This document shows positions 1 through 14,000 of a stretch of 64,000 nucleotides of DNA, in pieces. The notes beneath the pieces are model-generated. The model was not told the origin of the DNA and did not search any database. It saw only the letters and a list, made by a program, of their open reading frames with translations. Position numbers and translations under genes: made by a program. Origin of the DNA: Pocillopora verrucosa (taxonomy: Eukaryota; Cnidaria; Anthozoa; Scleractinia; Pocilloporidae); the NCBI RefSeq assembly GCF_036669915.1, contig NC_089322.1:14383678-14447677 (forward strand), given 5' to 3'. Within the stretch, counting starts at the first letter, position 1. The number at the start of each line of letters is the position of its first letter.

Positions 1-1679
1 GAACACTGAAGCAAAATTACGACGCTCAGCGAGTTTTCGCCGTGGAAAGTGTGTAATCTCTTCAACTGTCTGTTTCTTATACTCATTCAAGGTGACACCA
101 GAGTAAAAAGCAAGTGTAAGACTCGACATAAAATGAACTCCCTTAACACCGGGCCATAAAGTGCATGGAGTTTCGAAGGTTCCTATGAGGTATGAGAAAA
201 CAGCATCTAAAAGATGCATATTTTGGGGTGTAATATAGTGAAAGAAATAAAAAGACAAGGAAAGTGATCACAGTAATCAGCAAGTGTAGGGACATTCTCT
301 CTTTTGACGAGGCGAAGTGTTATTGTTTTGATGCTAAGGTAACCGAGCTGTGCTTGCAGACCATTGTTGTTGACATGAGATTTAATATTGAAAGTTACAC
401 CATACGTGAAAAACATAGTCGATTGTTGAGTCCCTCTGAGATATCATTTTGTAAAAATTTTGAAAGCCTTGAGAAGTGAGATACAAACTTCGTACTTATA
501 AGTGTCACTGTAGGGTGCGTGACATGTTTTGTTGAGTGTGTGACTGCGTGCTCATGAACCGCAATGTATGCTGGACATGCATTCTGTAAAGTACGGAGCT
601 TGTGCTAAAAAAAAACGTTTTTATGGTTTGATTTGAGCATGTAACATCACCAGAATACAAAGAACGATATAGAAGACTCGATCCACTGAGAACCGCTTCG
701 ATTAGGAAGGCCGATAGATGCCAAAGTCTAAAACGCCAACAAGATCAGGCATTGAGATACCTTTTGATTGCTTTTTGACTGCACGCGTCACGAAAATTGA
801 AGCGTGCGTGCTTATCTCACAGAACTCGAAAACAGGAGCTTATCACCTGAGCTCTCGGTCAACAATCAAGAAAGAAAATAGCGCCGACATGAAATAAAAA
901 AAAACAGCCACTTACCTTCAATACTTTGACGATGAATTGTAGATTTTGGCATGAAATTTCTGCGCTTTGCCGGAATCTTTGGTCACAAATGCTCATCTCT
1001 GAAGTCTGTCCGAGTAGCCATAAAATTGGTTTCTTCCATTCGCCAGCCACTGCACAGCAAAACAATTGTAAATGGGTACAACGCTTCAAGATACCTTGAA
1101 TTTTTGTTTCAAAATTGAGCCGAATGCTTGTCTTGGTAAGTTTTTCACTCGTAACTCGTACGCTCGGAGCAATATATTGAATTTTGGATGTGACTACAAA
1201 AACTGTCTTTGATTACTCACTTGCTTGATTCCAAAACACAGGACCAAACTGTTCACAATGCACGTTTTCGCTTACCGATAGCCTAAAGCTCAAACACACT
1301 CGAATGCTTCTCTCAAATTGGACCTCGAACCCTTGAAAGTTTCTTAAATTGGAAACCACTGTATTTCTTGTAAATAATAAGGCTGTGCAAACTTCTAGGC
1401 GTTGAACTTTTTATTCGGACAACACTGTTATGTTTATATAATAAACAAAATAATACATGGTTGCTTTTAGATATGAAATTTCTCTTCTCGTGTTCAACTC
1501 GACATCTTACTCTTTCTCTGTGCTCACTCGTGAGCTATCGAGGTAAAAACTAGAAGAGGAATTCCATATCTACGCGCGCCCATGTATTATTCACTATTTA
1601 TCACTTGGGGAGGGTTGAAAGGTTGTGCAAAGACAAGATTTTCCTATGTTCCCCCTAATTGGCAGTCATCTTTTTATTT

Positions 1680-1890
1680 TTAACCCTCTAACCCAAGGAG
1701 TAACTAACATCTAATATCTCCTTACAATATCATCCATGAATCACGAATTAGTACCACGAGAATAAAGAAAATGACCACCAACTAAAGAAACTCTTGATTG
1801 TTAGACAAATTCTCCTTGTCAGCACCTTATTAAATGTATAGAGAACAGTATGGAGAATATGAATACTAATGTTAGGGTGTAAAGGGTTAA
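1680..1890. repeat. MITE-like repeat, family A
   Basis: About 210 bp bounded by TAACCC-like sequence on the left and AAAGGGTTAA on the right. The inner sequence recurs at 19362-19860, 42177-42375, 52127-52323 and 58016-58198. Shared landmarks are TCTCCTTACAATATCA, GTATAGAGAACAGTATGGA and TTAGGGTGTAAAGGGTTAA. It has no coding capacity. The short terminal inverted repeats and dispersion suggest a non-autonomous DNA transposon. Confidence 0.75.
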
Positions 1891-3379
1891 ACAGTCCCTC
1901 TTTATACTCTTTTGGCAAGCGACTGACCCACTCTGTTTCCCCTTCCCAGGCGCTAAACATGATGACTGGTCTATTATGGAAAAATTTGTTAATCATACAT
2001 GAAGATGATAGCAAAAACCAAAAGAAGAAGGTTTCTCTTATGCTACTGTCTTTCAGTCGCTTGACTTGATAATTGACGCGCTTGTCTTAATGATTGGATC
2101 CCACGAACGAGAAAAGTATCAGTAATGACCCCGGTAGAGCCATTTCCGGTGGGTAGGCAATCATGAGTTACAACAAGTATCGATTAAGTAACGTCTATGT
2201 TATCTCAACCAGTCAGTTTTTGTCTCGTGCCGGCGCTAATATTGACACGAACCATAAAAACAAACATGATCATGTTTTTAGGATAAGTTCCCACAAATAG
2301 CACAATCGTACAGGTGTTTTTTTGTTTTTGTTTTCGTTTAGTTTCATGGCCTGATTCATTTACGTGCATTCTGCTTTGAAATTGGCTACTAGTTAGACCT
2401 TTGTATGCACATAATTTCGATTCGTCATTCTATGCGATTTCTATGCATCAAGGTGTTCGATTCCGAACTAGGCTACTCAAGAACTTCAGCAAAATTTCCT
2501 TTTGAAAAATACATTTTACATTGAGCTTTACGTTTCAACAAAGCTAAGAAATATTTAAAAAAGTATTTGTTAGAATTTTCTTTTTAACTACTATCACTAG
2601 ATCGATAAAATGTTTTGACTACCTACAATTTACTTTTTAATCGTCAACAACAGTTTAAGTGAGGTATGGAAATCAAACGGCTCATTAAAATTCTCATAGT
2701 ACTTGTGATACCTTAGGTGTCTTTTCTCGTATCTTTTTCTCCAAGGTTTACATCTATTTTGTACTGACTCCAGAGTGACTTCGCACTGGGTTTGATCAAG
2801 CTGAGGAAGACATTGATTCGATAGAACCGATGTTCAATTTTTTGGACATTCTTTACTAGGAAAAGTAGGTAAAAATGGGTGCGTTTGGACACTTCTATCA
2901 ATAGTTAAAATACACTTTTCAAGCAGACAGATAACGAGGAGAACAAAAAATGCGTAGTAAACTGGTTATGGATCGATTACACACCAAAACCGTACAGCTA
3001 AAATAAGTCGAAATATAGCATGGCAGATGAAGAGAAGTATTTAAACCTTGGGGTTTAAGCAATTTTTTTTCTTTATTTTCTGTTTGATAGTTATCAAAAG
3101 AGAAAAAGGAGAAAAAACCTTTCCAAACTTTTAGGCCCCACCTACCAAATCCCCCTTCTTGCTGATTTCTGATACCAAAACAGCAACCACGAAAATAGCG
3201 CTAGCAATCAATCAATCAACTACTTGTAGGCATCTGTACCGGACGGAATCTCATAGAAAGGTAATACAATTTTAAAAGAAATAGATCTGACTGAGCTCTC
3301 CCCTCAGATATTTATTCAAAATGTTTCTTCGACATTCTACAATCCGTTGCACTAAACTTCGTACCCAACAACCCCTGAT

Positions 3380-3530
3380 ACTTTAGGAACTACGGCATGT
3401 TAAGTCTAAGATTGTGCTCGTTTGATCGAAGCAAACTAGTGTGACTTATGTCTGAGGCCGATTCCACAAGGGGATTTGGAATTTTTCCTTTGTCCCACGC
3501 TCGTGACAAGACGAAAAACTTATTTCTCAT
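3380..3530 (+). repeat. Degenerate tRNA-derived SINE remnant
   Basis: The segment around 3440-3520 contains a decayed B-box-like stretch (GTCTGAGGCCGATTCC) followed by CACGCTCGTGACAAGACG. The clearer SINE at 19585-19720 has GGTTCGATTCC followed by CACTCGGGACAGGACG in the same order and spacing. I infer an old copy of the same SINE family. Boundaries are approximate. Confidence 0.4.
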
Positions 3531-3794
3531 TGTACACGATTAAGTATTACAAAATCGGTCAAGGACACGTCACCCAAGTGGTTAAAAAAAATGTGAGGTC
3601 TTGCAGCACATAACAAATCAAGGCTCACAAGACTCGCATGATAATCTCAACATTATAACATTTCTAATTTTAGTAGTTCATAACAGTATGTTCAATCATA
3701 TCAGCAAGATTTTGATAGAACGCCATGCCGTAAAAACTAGACAAGTCATCTTGTTATTTATTTTCTATTTATGATACCAGAATGAGACCAGGAG

Positions 3795-3915
3795 AATTTC
3801 TCCCCCCCTCCCCCTCTCCGCCCCCCCACACTAAAAACGTAGACGGGGGAAAGGCGGAGCGGAGCGGAGCGATTAAAATTTGTGAGGGGGGAGGGGAAGG
3901 GAGGGAAGAAGGCAA
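3795..3915. repeat. Pyrimidine tract, GGAGC repeats and purine tract
   Basis: A C/T tract (about 3799-3828) is followed by short GGAGC direct repeats (about 3856-3870) and a G/A tract (about 3882-3910). The two tracts are roughly complementary and could form a hairpin or triplex. The long open frames reading through this low-complexity DNA are artefacts. It lies just downstream of the 3' end of the minus-strand GPCR gene. Confidence 0.6.
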
Positions 3916-3995
3916 AGTATCGGAATAAAGGGAGGAGCGTCTCATACCGCCAGATAGGCAAGTCACATAATAATTTGGGGCAAATATGAAGCATA

Positions 3996-5009
3996 TTATA
4001 CATATTCCATCGTTTTAAGTTGTAGATCATTTCCGGATAAACCTTGATACTGGCCAGAAAAAGTCGCCTTACAAATCTTCTTGACTTTTTTCTTCAGATC
4101 ATGTTTCCTCAGGGTGTAGATTAATGGATTAGATATTGAGGTACAGAGGCGAAGATAGTAAATCGTAGTTACAATTTGGTTTGGCACTTGCCCCTGATGG
4201 CTCTGTTGTAAAATTTCCATGATAAAATACGGCAGCCAGAAAAGAATGTACAGGACTAGAAGCAGAACACAAGTCAACACAAATCTTCTTTGTCTTTTCT
4301 GCATCTTTTGTTCATATTTCATGCATTGTGATGGCATGTTTTCACGTGCAATTCTCATTCTTTGTTTGCGAAGCAACAACAGCATGCGCACGTCGAGAAC
4401 AATCATGACAACAAATGGAATCAAGAAAAACGCAATGATATTGAACAAAAAGAGAATTGTCTCTCGCTGTTTTTCCTGGGCGAGGTATTCCTCTGCTTCG
4501 CGGATGTTTAGGTTCAAAGTCCAGCATAGGCGAATCAAGGAAGTAAGACTGAGGAACCATGTGATACCAAGCACTGTCATGACCCTTGAGCGGTTAACAA
4601 TATCTCGGTAACGTAACGCCCACATGATATAAATGAAACGATCGCAGGTCATTACAGTGATATGAAGTACTGTGCACTGGGCTGTAAATGTGAAAAAGGT
4701 GTAGGAGATAACACAGAGAGAAGATATCATCGTGGAACTACATACCACAAGGATTGGAATACCAACCAGGCCTACCAGGAAGTCTGAAACAGCTAAACTG
4801 GCGAGGACAATGTTACTTGTTGTTCGCAAGGATGAGTTAGATCCGATGAGCAGAATAACACCACCGTTTATCGCAAGTATGAATACCATGAATACCAGGA
4901 CTGGAATTGCTAAAATGGGAAAACCATATTCAGCAGCTTCCGAGTCTGGTGCTGGCGTTGAGTTATAAGACACGGTCGTATTTCCCTTGTGGTCAATCTG
5001 ATAAATCAT
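3996..5009 (-). CDS. Class A (rhodopsin-like) GPCR, orphan
   Basis: Single-exon receptor of 337 residues. The first ATG of the frame is at 5009; the open frame extends 8 codons upstream but starts with TTG, so I used the ATG. Seven hydrophobic segments are visible. TM1 contains LAINGGVILL (Asn1.50), TM2 contains LAVSDFLVGL (Asp2.50), the end of TM3 reads MTCDRFIYI (DRY variant DRF), TM6 contains FWLPYF (in place of CWxP) and TM7 contains NPLIYTLRKHDLKK (NPxxY followed by a basic helix 8). Asn-linked glycosylation motifs (NTT, NST) precede TM1. It is closely related to the receptor at 17935-18918, about 13 kb away on the same strand. The ligand cannot be inferred; lineage-expanded cnidarian receptors of this kind are often loosely annotated as amine- or melanocortin-like. 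Confidence 0.93.
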   Translation of the reverse strand: MIYQIDHKGNTTVSYNSTPAPDSEAAEYGFPILAIPVLVFMVFILAINGGVILLIGSNSSLRTTSNIVLASLAVSDFLVGLVGIPILVVCSSTMISSLCVISYTFFTFTAQCTVLHITVMTCDRFIYIMWALRYRDIVNRSRVMTVLGITWFLSLTSLIRLCWTLNLNIREAEEYLAQEKQRETILFLFNIIAFFLIPFVVMIVLDVRMLLLLRKQRMRIARENMPSQCMKYEQKMQKRQRRFVLTCVLLLVLYILFWLPYFIMEILQQSHQGQVPNQIVTTIYYLRLCTSISNPLIYTLRKHDLKKKVKKICKATFSGQYQGLSGNDLQLKTMEYV

Positions 5010-8000
5010 GATATCCAGTATATATCTTGTCAAGATATTCAGTCAAGAAGTATCTTTTTCAGTGGTTTTCAGATATTTCTTGTCCACCTAATGTGACTGT
5101 CTCTGAAAGTAAAACGCATATTTGGTTCAATTGAACTGGAAAAAGATATTCAACAAATAAACGCATTTTAATTTTCAGAATTTCGAGCTTCCTGAGCTCT
5201 ATACTGGCCCACTCACTAAATCAATTAGAAGTGAAGTTCTAAATTCAATTTAAGTTGGATTTTTCCAATCCTGACTGGAGCCTTAATTTTCAATGTTTCG
5301 AACTGCTCCCAAACTACGGGTAACGTATGTTAGAAGAGCAGACGCGCGCAGCGGACATAACAGCCTTTGCAAGTGAATATGGTTTATCGGGTCGCGAACC
5401 AACAGTTCAAATCGCCAAATTACAGTATGATAAAAGTCCGAGTATAGACCTGTTGCAAAATTAAAGCGCATTTAAAACAATTAGCATTCCTAATTAGTAT
5501 TTTCACGTTCTCTGTTAGTTTGGGTCACTTTGCATTTCAAAGGCCGCGAACACGCTCTAGAGATCAGCTATTAAGATCTTCCAGCCGTGATGTCAGTCTG
5601 TCAACCACCAAATTTTTATCTGTCCTTTGTCTCTCTGCTAGACAATTTGGTTTTAATGACTGAGTTTTTAATACAAATTTGCCACCGTTAAGAGTTTCTA
5701 ATTAAAGCCGACGTTTTGAGCGTTAGCACTTAGTCAGAGCTTCCCTCCTCTACATTTCCATGCCTACGCTTAAGAGTACACCGAAACTTATTTAAAGAAC
5801 GAAACGAAAAAATTAATGCATCTTCTGCACAACTTGAGGAAACATTATTTGCAATCGTGTGTAGAGCACAATACAACATGTCATTGTATGTTGACAAATT
5901 TCGATAGCGGACTAATCAGTTAACTAAGCTGCCTGTTCGCGGACAGAATACATTAAAAATTTGTTCTTGGCTTCAAATAGTCAAGGAGAAAATCATAAAG
6001 ATATCCTCAGTATCATTGATTGAAACTGAAAAAAAAGGAGACATTTGATAATTTCAGATGACCGGTAGTTTTTAACAGGTACTGCGCAACGACAACGGTG
6101 ACACGTTTAAAATTGCAGCTTGGAAAATCTCACATTTCTCTGCGATTTCTTTCTGGTTCATAACAAATAAACTGGTCTCCCTTTCTACGATTCATGATAA
6201 TTGCATTCAAAAACAAGAAAGATGTTGGATTTTTATAGAGAAAACAAGTTTAGATTGTGCAACAGTTTTCATCAATTGCGACTACAAAATAGTAAAAAAT
6301 ATTTATATCAATAATGAACGCAGTTGCCGCGAAGATTATGAACTAAAGTATAAGAAATGCCCCCAGGATTACAGACTTACTGCGTATTTGTTGCGCCAGG
6401 CTAACAATTTGAAGTTCAAACTTCACGAAGTAAAAATGTGAGAGAAACTTTCTGGGCTTATAGCCAGAAGCAGCGAATGAAAACCCAACTCGAACTTCCG
6501 CCTAGCAAAACCAAATTATAAGCGGTCAGCAATTGCACGGCGCCTCTCTGAAAACAACTCACCATCTAATCAGTGGAAAAACAAACACACCTCTGTCACC
6601 TTGTCATCTCATTTCTAGCGTTATATCAACATTCCTCGTATTGTGTTGATTAATGTTTATTTTACATCATTTTTAAACATGCGGATAAATGTAGTTCTTT
6701 ATAGTACTAATTGGCTGCGGACTTAAGCGCTGACATGCAAATCCGGCGAATACAATGTCTGGCAAGTAAGGCGTTGAAAACCAATAAAGTTATCGAAGAC
6801 TTTGTAGCAAAAAAAAATCTCTCTATTCATAAACCAAGTGGAGATGTTGCCACATCTTCTTCGTCTCATCTAAGTATGCTTGACACTGCTGATCCAATAA
6901 GAAATGCAGGACGCATGAATGGTTATCATGATAAACCCTGGCACTAAGTACATCGTGCAACACGCAAAGGAGTTCTTCCGATTCTACGTAAATCAGCTTT
7001 ATAAGGGACTTAGTTTTTTCTTTGTTCTACGCCTAACGATTATAAATACTTTTAAAAACATCTCCACTGGCGTTTCAATTATTCATTCAAACCTTCATTA
7101 TATCCGGACCTCGATGTCTAGACTTTTCGATTATCCGAAGTTGCCTCGCTGGTCCCATTATCTATGAATATTTACATTCACATTTTCAATTATCCGGTTT
7201 CTCAGTTATCCGGATTACACAGTCCAGTTTTCCTAGGTCCGGATAATCAAGGTTCGGCCGTATTAGTATTTATAATGCCGATGCAAGTAATGAACATTTC
7301 TGACAAGCAAAATTGAAACACCCGCTTACGAATTGGAAGATCCTCTATCGCACGAAACGACAACAGAAGGAGCACAAATGTATAGATGCTTGAAAATTTA
7401 ATAACTGATCGGTCAGTGGTTGATAGACGTCGAGTCACTTCTACATTATCTGCAATTTGCTCATGTTTCTTATTAATTGAACGATACATTTCTAGCTGTC
7501 AGTATTGCGAAACTAATGAAATAATATCATTTTCATCTGCTTTTACATGTCAGGTGTCTGCTTTGAATCAGAAAGGTTTGAAGTTCTGAGCAGCAAGTTC
7601 TTACTACGAGACTGGGCTATGATTTCCCATCCAGGGTTGTTTTTAAACGAATGTCGATCATTTTAGCCGAACAAAAATACTTAGGACGTAGGTTAAACTC
7701 CGATTTTCTTACGTTACTGATGTCTCCAAAAAAATTTTTAAGAAAAACTTTGCGTTTCCTTTTATTTATAATTCTTCTGGAGTCGCTCTCTTACGAAGAA
7801 ATGAAAATGTCAAGCTTAAAAATAGATCTACTGGCATTTCATTACAAATGCTGCAATCCGATTGCATTGGTTAAAGCTTCTTCTTATCATACAGATAGTG
7901 AAAGAGTAAGGCGAGCAACCTAACAGTGCTAAGTTTTAAACAAAGAAAAATAAATGGAAAAAAAAAAAACAGCTGTCGTGTTACCAAGTTCAGATTTTTT

Positions 8001-11000
8001 TAGATTTACATTAAAATAATTAGATTATTCGCTCTCGCTGTCGATGCGTGATAGTAAATTTGGGCTCAATTCGTCATCACCAACTATCACGAGGTAAAAA
8101 TCTCGAGGTCATATTCTAACTGGTAAATGGATAGTGACTGAGACTAAGCAAAACGTTAAGAGCTATTTCCGTTACTCTATATCAGCGATGTATATATGAT
8201 TTTGTGAGCTTGAAACTCACTGAATTTCATATTTATATAACGATTATTAGACACCCTTTAGGTTTCCTTTCACTGCTGTGTTCGGATTTCTCGTTCATTC
8301 CACACTCAGCTGTTCCGTGAGCCCATTTATCATTGAACTACTGATATGGGTTTGTTTCATAATCGTTTATATGAAACGGGAAATACGTTCATAGACGGGT
8401 ACGTTGCGAACTTAATTGAAAAACTCACAGCTACAGATCAAACACTAGGTGAAAGCTTTTCCTCGTACCAAAATGGAGTGCTACATTAGGGTACATGCAC
8501 AGATTAAAAAAAGTGGGTGAATAAATCAAAGGAAAGCCACTGACTATTGTTCAGAATAAAAGGGTTTTAAAATGACAATTTTGATAGATTCGGCTAAAAT
8601 TTCTCATTTGTTAGCTCTTTTAATTCTTGTTATTATATAGAAACACTATAACGAACGATCAATTTCCTTTCGCTTTCGCTTTTCTGCCTAACAACCACCG
8701 TCGTTTTATCGTAAGGCGTACTGATACATTTAATAGCGACTTAGTTATGCTCGCTATTCCAGACGAGCTAAGTACGTCTTAAATTGCTTCAGTGCTTCAG
8801 CAGCCTCAAAATTATTTACTTTTGTCCCGTTATACATCCGCTCGAAATGTACATCAGTATCAGCCGAAAACAGCGTCTTGTTCACTTACCAAATCAAAGA
8901 GTTCCTACGTCCTCCAAAATCACCATGCAACAATACTTTAAAATGAAGAGGCTCCTGCAACAACTTCAAGCGAAATGTTTCAAGATAAGATGTTATGGTA
9001 GAACTGAGTGAATTGGCTCTTGCAATTCCCTGTCCTTATCTCGATACTAATTTTTGAGATAACCTGCTAAACAACCAGGTAATATTCGGACTGATTCAGC
9101 CTAGAACATAACTTATTGCAGTAAACGCGTTATACAACCAAATGGAAATGAACCCTGCCCTGGAAGTCTTTTAAAGACACGCGTAATATGTACACACCTG
9201 GCTAATCGCGGTAACTCAATATAATCGATCTTTTTTCTCTTCACCGACTTCGACTTGTCGCTCCCTTTTTAATTAAAAAAAACTCCATAGTTTTACGATA
9301 TTGCCCGACCGGGTTTTTTTTAGAAGCATAACTCAAGGGAAAAGTCATGTAAAGTGACCATTTAAACACGGTCTCATGTATTGGCAAGAAAATTCCAAAA
9401 TGACGACGTATTGGTCATGGAATTGAAAATATTTTCCAATTTTTCCAGCCCGTTAGTTCCCATGGAGGAAATAAGACACTTCATTCTCCGAGACTTTGAG
9501 GTTTAATTGAACTAAGGAAGTAAGAAATTAGCTACTCTTGGTGAAATGTCAAACTCAAACAGGTCACGGTCTTTCACTAATGTTTGGCGAGTGATATTAA
9601 ACGCTTTTCCGGTGTATCTGAGAAGTGATTGATAAATATTTGCCCTGTATGGTCGTATCGGTTAATTCGTCAGCGTTTTTCAGTTTTTTTTTTTTTTTTT
9701 TTTTTTTTTTCTGAAGTGGATAAGAGTACCTCCTCATGTTCGGAAAAGAAATATCAAAGATCAGTTGTAGATGTTTGGTTTTTCGGCTGATTTTGTTGTT
9801 TTTGCGTTATTGTTAAACTAAATGATGTGTTAGCTATCGTTGCTATCTAGATTTTCCCAGGCAAGTCACTGGAGCAAATCTAACCCAAGTTACTCGGATG
9901 ATGCAGCCGGAAGACAAAATCTAAAATAGTTTAATTAATCACTCTACATCACCCCGACTCATCGCATTCTGCCAAAGATCAGGTGCCTGGCTGTGACACA
10001 CAAGGCAGACGAAAATTACTCAGGTCTTATGCCCAGGACCACTTGATCAAAAGCTAAACACGCTTGCGGAGGTGAAAGTAACTGTTCGTCATAACTAACT
10101 CTTTTGTTTTTAGGTATATCATGTTGCCAGACTAAGCCTTTACACCCCCATATTATGTAAAGTTTCTTTTCAAATTTCAATTATTTAAGTTCGTGGTAGA
10201 TTTGTATAATAATCGTTTTAGAAACTGTTTGCCTTTGATTTCGAATTACCTCTATGAGGAGACACTCTTAAAAAAAAGAACATTCAGAACATCCTGCTTG
10301 AAAATCTAGCTCCTAACTCTTCAAGTTTTTCTGGAGTCAGCATCTATATTTTTTCGGAAGTAATTAGCGAGCGACAATCGTCTAAGGAGGGAAATTTTCG
10401 ATCAAGTGTCGAATATAATCAAGAATTGCATTTGCCTTGATTCACTGTGCGTCAGGTGATTATTCCACAAAATTCACGCCACATTCCCCAACAAGCAGAC
10501 TCAAAACTGAAAGAAATCGCTACTTGCTCACCCACGTTTTCAGTGCGTGAAGCAGTCTGCGAATTTTTTATTCAGAGTCCTCATTGCCTGTTCGTGATGT
10601 TTCCCTTTCATTTGATTGACCGATGTAATTGATTAAGTTTTGGTTTAATGACACTCGCGTCTGAAAACACTTTTATTTGAGAAAGCCTGTTTACTTAAGT
10701 AAGCGAATAGCTCCCTCACTGCGCTCTGGGGAATTAAGGACTGCTTTTCAGCCTTTATTTTATTAACAATGTCTACAGCAAGGGCGGGAACAAGTGTTGT
10801 GATTCGTTGAGTTTCGCCATAGAACCTGTTTACGGTCAATTCTTGGCGAACCCGTCTGTCAAATTATTAAACAAGGCTAATTTTTTGCTTCAAGTAAGGG
10901 AAAGAAAATAATCTAAATAAAAACTTTACAAAGAAATGTTTTCAAACTGGCCTCAATATGCGGTAAAGAAAGGTGAAAACTTAAAATTAATTTATTTTTA

Positions 11001-14000
11001 CTTTTTGAAACGAGAAAAGGACCAAAGTCTATTTTAAAAAAAGAAAAACTTTGAAATCATTTTAAAAATAAAACGTCATAGTTTGATCAGAGGTTTGATC
11101 GAAATTCTTTTTTTTCGAAATGTTTGATAGGCTTGTTCATTTGCGTCATTGTTACTCGATAAGAGAATATTCTCTCGAAGTCGAAACGTGTCTTCAATAA
11201 ACACATTTCCTAACATTAAAAAAAAACACTTTCTGATAACATGAAAGGAATGAACTGAAACGTTCTCATCGAGGATTGAAACAACATTTAAGTTATCGAA
11301 ATTCTGGAAAGTTTTGTTTACCTCAAAAAAAAGGGAAATGTACGTGTCATGTTGAGCCCAGACTAAGCAAGTGTGATAATTTCGAAGTCGTGTGCTTAAC
11401 TTGGAATTTTATCGAGAAACTTGGTAAAATGTTTATAAGTTTACCTCTATCGTCAGAGGAAGCCAAAATTATTTGCTTTCAAAAATTCAAAAACAGCTGG
11501 CTTAAATTATTTGGTATCAAAGGACTTAAATGTGATACAAATGAAGTCATTCGCGTCTTTTACACTGGTTCGTTCAGTTCCGAACCACATCTTGGAATTC
11601 ACTGTGTCTAACTAACATTGCAGAATATTCGACTCAGTCGTGAAGATAGGAACGGGCGGAAGGAGGAGGTTAAGCTTTCTATGACCTGGAAAAAAAATGA
11701 TATAAAAAAAATCCTTTCACAGATTAGTCTTAAGCCACCTACAACGATCTTTTTTATTCCTGAATTTTGTTTTTCAAAGATAAGAAAATTGAGATGAGAT
11801 GAAGATGAAAACTGAAACAATAACGGAAAATGGTTACTTAGCTTGTCTGCCTAGACTGGATGAGTTAACGGAACGACATTTGAATTAAAACGGCGTAATT
11901 CAAGAATGCACGAAGACTGAGTATCAAGAACAATGTATTTCGCTGAGTTTTACCTTCTTTGTGCCATCGATGGAGATGAACTAACCTTTTCATTTTGTGA
12001 ACTCCTCCTTCGACTCTGACCACCAATGTGCTCTCACCATCGTTCGTAGAAAATGAGCAAAACTCGAGTCGCAATGACTGAACTAGTTAAGAGCGAAGGC
12101 GCAATACACAGAAATGACAGGTAAAAGTAATCAGCACAATGCTATCCGGCTTTGAAAGATAATTACGCTTAAGATGGGATTAACATGCGAAAAACACACA
12201 ATGCGTCTATGAAAATAACCAACCAGATGCGTCATTCGTGATGCGAAAACCAGGTAATCAAGGATTACATTCGAAAATTAGACATTGTTTATTCAAAGGC
12301 TTTTTTACAGACTCCTTCAATAGCAATCAAAGGCAAAGCGTCAGCGAAATAAAAAGGTTTACGGTCTTTTCAAGCGATGTGAGGAAAACACGCGAAATCA
12401 TATAACCTCGTGATTGCAAGCATTTGGTCAGTCACGAAAAACGTTTCAAAGGCCTGTCTGAAATTTTGTAAAAAACAATTCAGTCTATGCATATTCATAC
12501 ATAGAAGTGTCTGATGAAGCTGTAAATTGGAAACGCAGGTGTAAAGAAAACGAGCGGTACCTCGAAAACAACATCTACGTTAAAAAACAAAGCAGGCTTT
12601 TATCTTTGTTGAGACCGCATCGAAAGTCATTTATAGATTTATGTACATATTTTAAATACAGATTACAAGTTGAACCTCAAGCTCATACAAGCCACAAAAT
12701 TCATTTTAAATATTATAGAACATTCTTGAGGTGAGAACACTAGTTTAAATAGAACACGTTCAAAGCTGACTGGAATTTGACTACAGTTAACGACAAAATC
12801 TACATTTCCAGCGACGCCAGATGTTCCAATAGGCGACACAAGTACAGACACTTGCTCAGCTGAAATGGTCGGCAGAAAATTAGAATTCAAACTAGCAACA
12901 CGTCTTGTAGAAAAATGATAAAAGAACAGCTAAGAACCAAACTTATTTTCAGATGAAGACATTGTGGCCGGTATTAAAGGAAAAATTGCGGGAAAGCTTT
13001 AATTGAACACTTAAAAGTAAATTGTTCACCAGAAAAACGCACGAAAAACATGACGTGTAGCAGTATATGAAGGATGTAAATCGATATACGTGTTTTAATT
13101 TGTTGGCCCACGCGCTTTCGTTCAGTTAGGGGCGTTCTTGGATTCGTCGGAGAGCCAATATGCTTAAAGTTCAGACAAAAACTGGAGTGCTAATTTTACA
13201 AAAATGGTTGAAAAACAAACAGCTTCGCATAATCTCTAAAGGTCAAGAGCATCCGCCCATGCATCAATACTTATGTATTTTAAATTGGAAAAAGATATTG
13301 ATTCTTTAATGGAGTTTTCAGTTTGCGTATACTCTTTGCTTTGAAAAGGACCTTTTTATCTAAACCCAAATTTTAAGTTGAGAACAAAGTATGAACAGCT
13401 CTAAAGAGTCGGTGAATCATAAACGTTTTTATCCTGTAACTTTATCTCGCCATAAAACCCTATGTGTCAAACCAAAATTTAGCAAGAAAATTGTGGGCGT
13501 GACATCTTGTTATTCGGCATCGGAACAAGTCGCACGAGAAGTTGACAAACAAATTGATCCCCATCACGTCTGCATTTATTTTTGAAATCCTATATCGTGA
13601 TAATTAAAAACATCTCAAGAGTGTTTTCAGAGTTAAATCGGAAACGGAAAATTTAGACAATTCAGCCTCAGATTGGAAGTCATGCGTTCTTAGTTGGAAC
13701 CCGTGGATGCTATTGTGATCATGGCAAAGAGACGAAAACTCCGTTCTCATTATAGATTCCTGTCTGTAACTTCAATAAACCAGTGAATTCCAAAAAAGTA
13801 ATAAAACCGACTTTTAACTATGAAATGGAGAGTAGAAACGAACGTCTTAGGGCCTTTTTGTTTCTTACCAAAAGCGAACCTTGCCGGAAAACCACCTTTG
13901 CTTGAAAGTACGGAAAACTTGCGACGGGGTATCAACTTCAGTCTGAAGCACATATTTTAAAAAAGCAGAATTCATTAAAAGGCGATGATCCTTCGTTGCT

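Larger units (their letters stand above)
1..3995. other. Gene-poor flank with repeats
   Basis: I see no convincing exon here. Open frames are short, overlap in opposite frames and lack protein-like composition. The stretch holds one inverted-repeat element (1680-1890), a probable SINE remnant (about 3380-3530) and the C-rich/G-rich tract just 3' of the GPCR gene. Confidence 0.6.

Noticed and set aside
3758..4030. Two overlapping minus-strand ORFs rich in Pro, Gly and Ser
   Set aside because: They read through the C-rich/G-rich tract 3' of the GPCR gene and are low-complexity artefacts.
11276..11611. 111-codon plus-strand ORF
   Set aside because: AT-rich, no domain, no splice partners and no promoter-like context; within chance length for this composition.
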